From: Rhodospirillaceae bacterium UBA4479
GTDB taxonomy: Bacteria; Pseudomonadota; Alphaproteobacteria; Rhodospirillales; Casp-alpha2
Length of the DNA stretch: 8,895 nucleotides
Reading direction: 5' to 3'
Assembly (NCBI GenBank): GCA_002389175.1
Contig: DGNZ01000051.1
Location: 1 to 8,895 of the forward strand
The notes beneath the pieces are model-generated. The model had not been told where the DNA came from and ran no database searches. It saw only the letters and a list, made by a program, of their open reading frames with translations. Within the stretch, counting starts at the first letter, position 1, and each line of letters begins with the position of its first letter. Positions 1 through 7,182 of this stretch are shown piece by piece. The translations under genes and the position numbers were made by a program.

Positions 1-864
1 GAAATGGGGCTTGATGACTCATTTTTTATGCAGCTTTGGTCATATTTGTCTGGTTTAGCCCAAGGGGATCTTGGCAAATCTCTTCTAACATCTCGCCCCG
101 TCATGGACGATATTCTGGGGGCACTTCCGGCTACTTTTGAATTGGTCCTGTTCACAATTATATTGCAGGTCGTGATTTCGATCCCACTTGGGGTTATTGC
201 CGCGATCTATCGTAATACTTGGGTCGATAACCTTCTGCGGATTGTGTCCTTGATTGGGGTGGTAACGCCCGGATTTGTACTGGCCATAATCCTGCAATTG
301 GTCGCCGCTTACTATTTGGGTTTTTTGCCGGTAACAGGCAGACTTGAAGGTAGCATCGATTTTAGCGCCGACATTACTGGCCTGCTATTGATCGATGGGA
401 CCCTGATGGGGCGCTTTGATGTTATTCTAGATGCAATGCGCCACTTAATTTTACCTGCGTTAGCGTTGGCAGCAGCGGGGATAGGTCAAGTTATGCGCAT
501 CACGCGAACCGCAATGATTGAAGTTTCCAGTCGCGACTTTGTCGAGGCATCGCGCGCATACGGCATTCCTGAACGTGTTGTGACTTTTCGGTATATGCTT
601 CGCGTGGCATCGGTAGCGCCGCTGACAATCCTTGGCTTGGAATTTGCATCCCTGATTGGGAATGCATTCATCGTCGAATTTGTATTTTCATGGCCCGGCA
701 TCGCAAGCTACGGGGTTCGAACAATTCTGCAAAAGGACCTAAACGCCGTTATCGGTGTGGTTTTGGTATCTGGCGTTTTCTTTGTGGTGGCGAACCTAAC
801 CATCGACATGTTGCTGGGCCTGCTTGATCCACGGCATCGACTTCGTGCGGAGCGGGATTCATGA
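1..864 (+). CDS. ABC transporter permease, DppB/OppB type (5' partial)
   Basis: This is an inner-membrane permease subunit of a peptide/nickel-class ABC importer; with the next gene it would form the transmembrane channel. The reading frame is open to the left edge. The first ATG (nt 4) falls inside a family-conserved stretch: MGLDD followed by GDLGKSLLTSRPV matches the region about 60-90 residues into normal DppB proteins, after the first membrane helix. The 286 visible residues are short of the usual 305-340, so the true start lies upstream and the ATG at 4 is probably internal. Counting from that ATG, hydrophobic helices are seen near 45-68, 78-106, 147-162, 204-228 and 248-274. The cytoplasmic EAA coupling loop that contacts the ATPase is at about 179-193 (FVEASRAYGIPERVV). 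The chain ends with the typical LLDPRHRL. Its stop overlaps the next start (ATGA, 861-864). Family assignment is firm; substrate is not predictable. Confidence 0.93.
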   Translation, partial: EMGLDDSFFMQLWSYLSGLAQGDLGKSLLTSRPVMDDILGALPATFELVLFTIILQVVISIPLGVIAAIYRNTWVDNLLRIVSLIGVVTPGFVLAIILQLVAAYYLGFLPVTGRLEGSIDFSADITGLLLIDGTLMGRFDVILDAMRHLILPALALAAAGIGQVMRITRTAMIEVSSRDFVEASRAYGIPERVVTFRYMLRVASVAPLTILGLEFASLIGNAFIVEFVFSWPGIASYGVRTILQKDLNAVIGVVLVSGVFFVVANLTIDMLLGLLDPRHRLRAERDS

Positions 865-1742
865 GCATTTTTGAAGATCCTGACGTACCATTACGTGGAC
901 TGTCTTCACGGCAAATGGCGTCTTATCGGTTTCGACGTAACCCGCTGGCGCTGATTGGAGCCTTCATTGTCTTTAGCGTTGTTTTCGCTGCTATTTTTGC
1001 GCCACTCTTGGTGCCCTCTACCGAGAGTGCTGGCGCTTTCGTCGATTTTCGAAACCGACACGCCCCCCCCAGTTGGAATCATCCGATGGGGACAGACAAT
1101 GTAGGGCGAGACATTCTAAGCCGTGTCATTTTCGGTTACCGTGTCTCGTTAGGTTTGGTCGTTGGTGTTTTGGGTGTAGCAGTGCCATTTGGTGTCCTGC
1201 TAGGTCTGGTCGCCGGATACTTCGGCGGCTGGACCGAGACAATAATAATGCGGTTCACTGACATTATGCTTGCCTTGCCACCACTTGCGATGGCCTTAGC
1301 CATAACGGCTGTTTTGTCACCCAATTTAATTAACGCGATGATTGCAATAACGTTGCTTTGGTGGACGTGGCACACGCGACTGATCTATCGTATCGTTAAG
1401 GGCCAGATGAACGAAGATTATGTTGAGGCGGCTCGGGTGGCGGGGGCAAGTCACGCCCATATTTTGTTTCGTGAACTTTTGCCAAATTGCTTCTCGGCCG
1501 TGGCAGTCAAGATTTCTCTAGACGCCGGTTTTGTGATTTTGTTTGGGGCTTCCCTCTCCTTTCTTGGTCTAGGCATCCAACCGCCGACGCCAGACCTTGG
1601 AACGATGGTCGCTACGGGGTCCGAGTATATGCCTGAGATGTGGTGGCAGGCGGTAATGCCCGGATTTTCGATACTTTACGCAATACTTGGATTCAATTTG
1701 TTGGGCGACGGGCTGCGCGATATGATGGATGTTGAACTATGA
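861..1742 (+). CDS. ABC transporter permease, DppC/OppC type
   Basis: This is the second inner-membrane permease of the importer, partner of the DppB-like protein just upstream. At 293 aa it has normal family length. Residues 24-52 form the OppC N-terminal segment (RFRRNPLALIG, then a hydrophobic helix ending IFAPLLVP). A periplasmic loop follows, with the classical HPMGTDNVGRDILSR motif at 74-88. Further helices lie near 96-121, 138-170 and 220-236. The EAA coupling loop is at about 189-209 (EAARVAGASHAHILFRELLPN in part). The family signature SFLGLGIQPPTPDLG is at 233-247. The start is supported by GGAG at 849-852, 8 nt upstream, and by the ATGA overlap with the preceding stop, which suggests translational coupling. 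The stop overlaps the ATPase start in the same way (1739-1742). A run of eight C bases at 1063-1070 lies in codons 68-70 without breaking the frame. Confidence 0.95.
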   Translation: MSIFEDPDVPLRGLSSRQMASYRFRRNPLALIGAFIVFSVVFAAIFAPLLVPSTESAGAFVDFRNRHAPPSWNHPMGTDNVGRDILSRVIFGYRVSLGLVVGVLGVAVPFGVLLGLVAGYFGGWTETIIMRFTDIMLALPPLAMALAITAVLSPNLINAMIAITLLWWTWHTRLIYRIVKGQMNEDYVEAARVAGASHAHILFRELLPNCFSAVAVKISLDAGFVILFGASLSFLGLGIQPPTPDLGTMVATGSEYMPEMWWQAVMPGFSILYAILGFNLLGDGLRDMMDVEL

Positions 1743-3436
1743 GCCGCATTTTGGACATCAAGAACTTGAGTATCGATTTCACCGCTTATGGCCAGACACG
1801 ACGCGTGCTTAACGATGTTAATATGTATGTTGGTCAAGGTGAACGCGTTTCTTTGATCGGACAGTCCGGATCTGGAAAAACGGTCACGATGCGCACTATC
1901 ATTGGAACGCTTCCCATGCCACCGGGAAAAGTTGAAAGCGGTAGTATCAATTACGATGGTCAGTCGCTTCTTGATTTAAATGTACAGGAACGCAACCGTT
2001 TAAAAGGAACGGGTATTTCTATCGTCCTACAGGACCCAATGCTTTCGTTTAATCCAGTCTTAACGATAAAACGGCAAATGGATGATATCGTGCGCTATTC
2101 AGATATTCGTATGGGACGCTACCGCAACAAGTCCGACCGAGAAGCGCATTTAATGGACACATTGCGTAAAGTTCGTTTGGAGGAAGGATCGCGCATATTA
2201 AACAGTTATCCAATGATGCTATCAGGCGGTATGCGGCAAAGAGTGTTGATCGGTATGGCGCTGCTGAATAGACCAAAACTTTTAATTGCGGACGAACCCG
2301 GTACCGCTCTTGACGTAACCACACAGGCTGAAATTCTTCAGCTCATCAATATTTTGGTCGCGGAAGAGGGCCTGTCACTTTTACTCATAACTCATAACTT
2401 GGGCGTGGTTCGCGAGATGGCTGACCGAGTTTATGTAATGGAACGGGGGCAAATTGTTGAAACGGGAACTCGGGATGAAATTTTTGAAAAGCCTGAGCAT
2501 GACTATACCCACAAACTAATGTCTGCTGTGCCAATACTCTATGGCAGCAAGGTGAAAACGATGGAACACGAAGGGTTAAAGCCAACGATTGAAATCAATC
2601 ATGTGTCCAAAGACTTTGAAACACGGGGCGGCTGGCTGAACCGGGTCACTGGTGATTTTCGGGCGGTAAACGACGTCTCTTTGACGATCCAGCAAGGCGA
2701 TATTTTTGGTATAGCAGGTGAGAGTGGATCGGGTAAAACCACAATGGCAAAGCTGATTCTTGGGCTGACAAAGCCGACAGAGGGGCAAATATCAATTTAT
2801 GGGCGTCCGATTAGTGAATTTGCCGGGACGCAAGAATTTCGAAAATTGATACAGATCGTCTATCAAAACCCTGGATCGTCACTGAACCCTCGTAGGTCAA
2901 TCGCGGATCAACTTGCGGTGCCCTTGAAATTCACGGGGCACAACAAGGCCCAGATAAAGACCCGCGTTGGCGAATTGCTGGAGTTGGTTGATCTGCCACA
3001 AGACTACGCCAGTATGTATCCCCACGAACTATCTGGTGGTCAAAAACAAAGGGTCGCTATTGCTCGGGCATTATCAGTAAATCCCAAAATCCTCGTGCTG
3101 GATGAACCCACCTCTGCCCTAGACGTTTTGGTGCAATCAACCGTTATAGACCTATTGCATCGTCTTCGAAGTGAATTCAATCTCACGTATGTTTTTATCA
3201 GCCATGACCTAAGTTTGATGCGAAATTTCTGCAATCGCGTGGCGGTGATGCTGCGCGGTAACGTGGTTGAAGAAGGCCGCGTCGCAGACATTTTTGATGC
3301 GCCATCGCATGCATACACGCGCGCCCTTTTATCCGCGATACCCGTTATTTCTGATGAAGAAGAAGCGAGCAAGCCCAAATTGAAAAATGAAGAGCGGGAC
3401 GCGGTTTTAGCCACGTCTACTGCATTGGAGGTTTAA
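1739..3436 (+). CDS. Double ABC ATPase (DppD-DppF fusion) of the peptide/nickel-type importer
   Basis: This cytoplasmic subunit carries both nucleotide-binding domains in one 565-aa chain, so it would replace the usual DppD/DppF pair and drive the two permeases. Domain 1 (about 1-270) has Walker A GQSGSGKT at 41-48, Q-loop Gln98, signature LSGGM at 161-165, Walker B LLIADEP at 181-187 with Glu186, and switch His219. Domain 2 (about 283-535) has Walker A GESGSGKT at 327-334, Q-loop Gln376, signature LSGGQ at 431-435, Walker B ILVLDEP at 451-457 with Glu456, and switch His489. Both domains end with an OppD/F-type tail (EIFEKPEHDYTHKLMSAVP and DIFDAPSHAYTRALLSAIP). All catalytic residues are present, so both sites should hydrolyse ATP. 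One oddity is PGTALD after Walker B of domain 1, where this family usually has PTTALD. The last 30 residues are charged and probably disordered. The start overlaps the permease stop (ATGA); the stop is 3 nt before the next gene. Confidence 0.95.
   Translation: MSRILDIKNLSIDFTAYGQTRRVLNDVNMYVGQGERVSLIGQSGSGKTVTMRTIIGTLPMPPGKVESGSINYDGQSLLDLNVQERNRLKGTGISIVLQDPMLSFNPVLTIKRQMDDIVRYSDIRMGRYRNKSDREAHLMDTLRKVRLEEGSRILNSYPMMLSGGMRQRVLIGMALLNRPKLLIADEPGTALDVTTQAEILQLINILVAEEGLSLLLITHNLGVVREMADRVYVMERGQIVETGTRDEIFEKPEHDYTHKLMSAVPILYGSKVKTMEHEGLKPTIEINHVSKDFETRGGWLNRVTGDFRAVNDVSLTIQQGDIFGIAGESGSGKTTMAKLILGLTKPTEGQISIYGRPISEFAGTQEFRKLIQIVYQNPGSSLNPRRSIADQLAVPLKFTGHNKAQIKTRVGELLELVDLPQDYASMYPHELSGGQKQRVAIARALSVNPKILVLDEPTSALDVLVQSTVIDLLHRLRSEFNLTYVFISHDLSLMRNFCNRVAVMLRGNVVEEGRVADIFDAPSHAYTRALLSAIPVISDEEEASKPKLKNEERDAVLATSTALEV
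3427..3431 (+). promoter_or_regulatory. Ribosome binding site of the HyuA-like gene
   Basis: GGAGG lies 8 nt before the ATG at 3440, inside the last codons of the ATPase gene. It is a full-strength Shine-Dalgarno core and fixes this ATG as the start. Together with the 3-nt gap it lets the first enzyme gene be translated independently of the transporter genes. Confidence 0.75.
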
Positions 3437-3439
3437 AAT

Positions 3440-4984
3440 ATGTTCCGAATTGGCGTTGATGTTGGTGGCACAAATACAGATGCCGTAGTGATGCAGGGCG
3501 ACAAGATCCTGTCTGGCGTGAAATCCCCTACGACCGAAGATGTCATGAGCGGCGTTGTTGATGCCGTCGAACGGGCTTTGGCCGATGCCGGAACGGACAA
3601 GGCTAAAGTAACGGCCGTCATGATAGGTACAACCCACTTCACGAACGCCGTTGTTGAGCGAAAGCATTTGGCGCGAACTGGCGCTGTGCGCCTTTGCCTC
3701 CCCGCGGCACAGTGTTTGCCGCCTATGGTTGATTGGCCTAACGATATCCGAGATGCTGTTGGCAATCACTTCTGGATGGCCAAAGGCGGTTATGAATTCG
3801 ACGGACGCGAGATTTCTGCGTTGGACATGGAAGAACTTAACAGAATCGCGGTGCAGATACGTGATGAAGGTATTGATACAGTTGCAATAACGTCAGTATT
3901 TTCGCCGGTTAGCGACAAGATGGAACGCGAGGCAATGGAGCAATTAGCCAAAACCCTGCCCGACGTAGATTTCACCCTTTCGAGTGAGATAGGCCGTCTA
4001 GGCATACTGGAGCGCGAGAACGCAGCGATCATGAATGCGTCATTGCGCGCGTTGTCTGAGCGCACGGTTGGCGCATTTGGCCGGGCGTTGACAAAGGTTG
4101 GTTTAACTTGCCCCTACTATATTACCCAGAATGACGGCACTTTGATGAGTCGCGATTTTGTCCAATCTTATCCGGTTTTGACTTTTGCTTCGGGCCCCAC
4201 AAATTCGATGCGTGGTGCGGCCTTTCTGTCCGGCAAGTCGGACGCAATTGTGGTCGACGTGGGCGGTACAACTACGGACGTCGGCGCTTTGGTAAAGGGC
4301 TTCCCGCGACCGGCGAGCACCACTGTGGATGTTGGCGGCGTACGCACAAACTTTCGGATGCCGGACGTTTTTGCAATCGGGCTTGGCGGCGGAACAATCG
4401 TTGAAGGAACTGGCGAAACCTTGACGGTCGGCCCTCGATCCGTTGGTTACAAGTTAACGACCGACGCCCTTATTTTCGGCGGTAATACATTGACGACGTC
4501 TGATATTGCAGTGGGCCTAGGACTTGCTGATTTTGGCGACAAATCTGCAATCGCTGATCTGAAGCATGATCATCTGCAAGCTGTCAGAGCGCGCATAAAC
4601 GAAATGTTGACAAACGCGGTCGAACGCATGCGCGTGTCGCCTGATCCAATCCCTGTTTTGGCCGTAGGTGGCGGATCTATACTTGTGCCCGACCACGTCG
4701 GCGACTTGCCCGTGATCCGGCCCGAACATTTCTCTGTCGCCAACGCAGTTGGGGCGGCTATTGGCCAGATTTCGGGCGAAGTTGACCGTATCTTCTCACT
4801 AGATGGCAAAACGCGCGAAGAGGCATTGGCCGAGGCACGAACAGAAGCGACTAACAAAGCAATTGCTGCTGGGGCTAAACCGGAAAGTATCGAACTGTTA
4901 GATCAGGAGGACGTTCCCTTGGCATATCTACCGGGTAATGCGACCCGCATCCGGTTGAAGGTTGTTGGTGACATGAATGGGTGA
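3440..4984 (+). CDS. Hydantoinase/oxoprolinase family protein (HyuA-like, short form)
   Basis: This is a predicted cytosolic ATP-dependent amidohydrolase of the ASKHA (actin/sugar kinase/Hsp70) fold. Characterised relatives, the 5-oxoprolinase N-half and N-methylhydantoinase HyuA, phosphorylate a cyclic amide to help open its ring. The N-terminal domain (about 3-180) begins with phosphate loop GVDVGGTNTDAVV at 5-17 and has IGTTHFTNAVVERK at 62-75. The second domain (about 181-450) has SSEIGRLGILEREN from 181, QNDGT at 230-234, ASGPTNSMRGAA at 250-261, the second phosphate loop VVDVGGTTTDVGAL at 271-284, GLGGGT at 314-319 and the adenosine-site glycines AVGGGS at 408-413. At 514 aa it lacks the C-terminal domain of full HyuA (about 690 aa), and no HyuB gene is in view. 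This short form is typical of family members found beside DUF917 proteins. Its end overlaps the next gene by 8 nt. Family is firm, substrate unknown. Confidence 0.93.
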   Translation: MFRIGVDVGGTNTDAVVMQGDKILSGVKSPTTEDVMSGVVDAVERALADAGTDKAKVTAVMIGTTHFTNAVVERKHLARTGAVRLCLPAAQCLPPMVDWPNDIRDAVGNHFWMAKGGYEFDGREISALDMEELNRIAVQIRDEGIDTVAITSVFSPVSDKMEREAMEQLAKTLPDVDFTLSSEIGRLGILERENAAIMNASLRALSERTVGAFGRALTKVGLTCPYYITQNDGTLMSRDFVQSYPVLTFASGPTNSMRGAAFLSGKSDAIVVDVGGTTTDVGALVKGFPRPASTTVDVGGVRTNFRMPDVFAIGLGGGTIVEGTGETLTVGPRSVGYKLTTDALIFGGNTLTTSDIAVGLGLADFGDKSAIADLKHDHLQAVRARINEMLTNAVERMRVSPDPIPVLAVGGGSILVPDHVGDLPVIRPEHFSVANAVGAAIGQISGEVDRIFSLDGKTREEALAEARTEATNKAIAAGAKPESIELLDQEDVPLAYLPGNATRIRLKVVGDMNG

Positions 4985-6068
4985 TATTTTGCGAGAGGTA
5001 ACGGACGGCGATCTGGATGCCATTGAAATTGGCGCTGCGATCCTTGGGACCGGTGGTGGTGGCAACCCCTACATCGGCAAGCTGCGTTGTCGAGAACAAT
5101 TAAAGATGGGTCGAAAAATTCCGGTCATCCCTTTGGCCGAGCTACCCGACGATGCGCTGGTTGTATCACTTGGCGGTATAGGTGCACCGGTTGTGGGTGT
5201 CGAGAAGATCGAAGAAGGCGAAGAATGCCTGCGCGCATTGCGCGCTATAGAACGAGAACTAGGCGTAAAAGTTGATGCGCTAATTTCGGCTGAAATCGGT
5301 GGGGCTAATTCAATGGAGCCAATGCTGACAGCTGCACAAGCAGGTCTGCCGGTTGTTGACGGTGACGGCATGGGTCGCGCCTTCCCGGAAATGCAAATGT
5401 GCACTTGGTCAATCTACGGCCACCGCGAAGCGCCCGGAGCCATGGCGGACGAGAAAGGCAATATTGTTATAATCCGAGATACTCCGAATGACGTTTGGCT
5501 GGAACGCATAGCTAGGTCGGTCGTGGTCTCTATGGGCGCGGCGGCGGGGTTAGCCACCCAACCCATGAAAGGAGATTTTGTAAAACGCGCGGCTGTGCCC
5601 GGCACGATTACACAGGCTCTCAATCTGGGTAGGGCAGTATTGCAGGCCCATAAGACAAACGCAGATCCGGTCCAGACCGTTATAGATCAGGAACGTGGTA
5701 AACTTTTGATGACGGCCAAGATCGTGGATCTTCAACGACACCTGAAAGGGGGTTTTGCGGTTGGGCATTTAGCCCTTGAAGGATTTGGCAACTTCCAAGG
5801 TGATTCTGGGAGGATCGATTTACAAAATGAATTCTTGGTATTTCGTCGAAATGAAACAGTCGAAGTTTGCACCCCAGATCTGATTGTTGTCTTGGACAGC
5901 GACACGGGATTGCCAATCACAACTGAAATGTTGCGATACGGACAGCGAATTGCGGTCTTAGGATTACCAGCACATTCCTTGATGCGATCACCGGAGGCCT
6001 TAAAAATCGTAGGCCCGGCCGCATTTGGATATGCCGATATCACCTTCGCCCCGATGGAGGACATTTGA
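4977..6068 (+). CDS. DUF917 / S-methyl thiohydantoin desulfurase-like protein, copy 1
   Basis: This 363-aa protein is of the DUF917 family, now named after S-methyl thiohydantoin desulfurase; most members are uncharacterised. No signal peptide or membrane helix is seen, so it should be cytosolic. The N-terminal domain carries the glycine loop ILGTGGGGNPYIG at 22-34, DALVVSLGGIGAP at 59-71, SAEIGGANSMEP at 104-115, DGDGMGRAFPEMQM at 128-141 and MADEKGN at 156-162. A smaller C-terminal domain (about 245-363) has KGGFAVGHLALEG at 257-269, NEFLV at 284-288 and TPDLIVVLDSDTGLPITTE at 299-317. The motif set is complete. The start overlaps the HyuA-like stop by 8 nt; its own ribosome site is weak (TGGTG at 4966-4970), so translation is probably coupled to the upstream gene. 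HyuA-like and DUF917 domains are known fused in single proteins in other organisms, which supports a joint reaction or complex. The exact reaction here is inference. Confidence 0.9.
   Translation: MGDILREVTDGDLDAIEIGAAILGTGGGGNPYIGKLRCREQLKMGRKIPVIPLAELPDDALVVSLGGIGAPVVGVEKIEEGEECLRALRAIERELGVKVDALISAEIGGANSMEPMLTAAQAGLPVVDGDGMGRAFPEMQMCTWSIYGHREAPGAMADEKGNIVIIRDTPNDVWLERIARSVVVSMGAAAGLATQPMKGDFVKRAAVPGTITQALNLGRAVLQAHKTNADPVQTVIDQERGKLLMTAKIVDLQRHLKGGFAVGHLALEGFGNFQGDSGRIDLQNEFLVFRRNETVEVCTPDLIVVLDSDTGLPITTEMLRYGQRIAVLGLPAHSLMRSPEALKIVGPAAFGYADITFAPMEDI
6056..6060 (+). promoter_or_regulatory. Ribosome binding site deciding the start of DUF917 copy 2
   Basis: GGAGG sits 7 nt before the ATG at 6068 but only 4 nt before an in-frame TTG at 6065. 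The spacing favours the ATG, which overlaps the upstream TGA as TGATG (6066-6070). It is embedded in the last codons of DUF917 copy 1. Confidence 0.7.
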
Positions 6069-7165
6069 TGGAAACGATTAAAATAATAACTCGTGACGAC
6101 ATGGCCGACGTTGCCCTTGGTGGCGCATTTTTGGGCACAGGCGGCGGCGGTGACCCTTACATTGGACGCCTTATGGCTGAACAGGCGATTGACGCAAATG
6201 GCTCAGTTCAGGTTCTTAATGTTGACGATTTGGCTGATGATGCACTTGTTGTTCCCGTTGCCATGATGGGTGCACCGACCGTAATGTTAGAAAAACTACC
6301 CCGCGGTGATGAAGCTATCAACGCTTTGCGATCGCTTGAAGCAGTTTTGGGCAAGAAGGCTGATGCAATTTTTTGTATCGAAGCTGGCGGGTTGAATTCC
6401 ACGATTCCGATTGCCGTTGCCGCAACGGCACGGCTTCCAATCGTTGATGGGGATGGGATGGGTCGGGCGTTTCCCGAATTGCAAATGGTGTCGATGACCA
6501 TGTTTGACATCCATGCCTGCCCGATGGCCATGGCCGATGAAAAGGGCAATGCGATAGCGCTTAACACTGTCGATAACCTTTCGACCGAAAAATTCGCTCG
6601 CGTCATTACTGTAGAAATGGGTGGGGCTGGACTTATTGCTCTTTATCCTATGACCGGCGCGCAGGCCAAGCAAGCGATTTTGCGTGGATCCTTATCCCTG
6701 ATTGCAAACATTGGGCGGATTATCGGCTCAGAACAGGCGGCAAATAGAAATCCTGCTGATAAACTAGCGGCTGATCTAAAAGGCATGCGCTTGTTTGAAG
6801 GGCGGGTCACGGATGTCGATCGTAGAACCGAGGGCGGATTCGCGCGAGGTCGTGCAACTATCGAAGGATTAGAAAGTTATCAGGGTCAGAAAATGTTCCT
6901 GAACTTTCAAAATGAGTTTCTCTTGGCCGAAGATGAACATGGTAGGCCACGCGCTATAACGCCAGATTTAATCTGTCTGTTGGATCTGGAGACCGGTCAA
7001 CCGATTACAACAGAAACAATGGGCTATGGATTTCGTGTGATTGTTTTCGGTCTGCCATGTGACCCAAAATGGCGAACAAAACATGGGCTTGAACTCGTGG
7101 GGCCTAGTTATTTTGGGTATGAGGCACAATACAAACCAATCGAGATATTAAACTTACAAAACTAG
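6068..7165 (+). CDS. DUF917 / S-methyl thiohydantoin desulfurase-like protein, copy 2
   Basis: This second DUF917-family protein (365 aa from the ATG at 6068) lies directly downstream of its paralogue. An in-frame TTG at 6065 would add one residue but is too close to the GGAGG. Motifs parallel copy 1: FLGTGGGGDPYIG at 21-33, DALVVPVAMMGAP at 58-70, DGDGMGRAFPELQM at 127-140, MADEKGN at 155-161, EGGFARGRATIEG at 255-267, NEFLL at 282-286 and TPDLICLLDLETGQPITTE at 298-316. An ungapped by-eye alignment of residues 16-140 with 17-141 of copy 1 matches at about 64 of 125 positions; the C-terminal half is less alike. The important difference is CIEAGGLNSTIP (103-114) where copy 1 has SAEIGGANSMEP: the acidic Glu before Pro becomes Ile. 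This suggests an old duplication with changed active-site chemistry, so the two may form a hetero-oligomer or act on successive intermediates. Function is inferred only from family and context. Confidence 0.9.
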   Translation: METIKIITRDDMADVALGGAFLGTGGGGDPYIGRLMAEQAIDANGSVQVLNVDDLADDALVVPVAMMGAPTVMLEKLPRGDEAINALRSLEAVLGKKADAIFCIEAGGLNSTIPIAVAATARLPIVDGDGMGRAFPELQMVSMTMFDIHACPMAMADEKGNAIALNTVDNLSTEKFARVITVEMGGAGLIALYPMTGAQAKQAILRGSLSLIANIGRIIGSEQAANRNPADKLAADLKGMRLFEGRVTDVDRRTEGGFARGRATIEGLESYQGQKMFLNFQNEFLLAEDEHGRPRAITPDLICLLDLETGQPITTETMGYGFRVIVFGLPCDPKWRTKHGLELVGPSYFGYEAQYKPIEILNLQN

Positions 7166-7171
7166 CAACTT

Positions 7172-7176
7172 GGAGG
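7172..7176 (+). promoter_or_regulatory. Strong ribosome binding site of the substrate-binding protein gene
   Basis: GGAGG followed by AAAACT gives 6-nt spacing to the ATG at 7183, within the 17-nt gap after the DUF917 copy 2 stop. This near-ideal site fits the high level at which periplasmic binding proteins are usually made. The gap is too short to hold a separate promoter, so any promoter for this gene would lie inside copy 2. Confidence 0.75.
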
Positions 7177-7182
7177 AAAACT

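Noticed and set aside
4..6. ATG at nt 4 as the true start of the DppB-like permease
   Set aside because: It lies within a conserved internal region of the family, the protein would lack its first membrane helix, and the frame is open to the window edge.
3407..3769. Two overlapping minus-strand open frames (120 and 110 aa) opposite the start of the HyuA-like gene
   Set aside because: They lie opposite a strongly conserved ASKHA N-terminus, overlap each other in different frames, and show no recognisable motif.
6065..6067. TTG as start of DUF917 copy 2
   Set aside because: Only 4 nt from the GGAGG and immediately followed by an ATG at ideal 7-nt spacing; the ATG is the better start.
6208..6673. 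Minus-strand open frames of 132 and 125 aa opposite DUF917 copy 2
   Set aside because: They mirror conserved coding sequence (the DGDGMGRAFPE region), with low-complexity Ser/Ala-rich or shuffled composition; typical antisense shadows.
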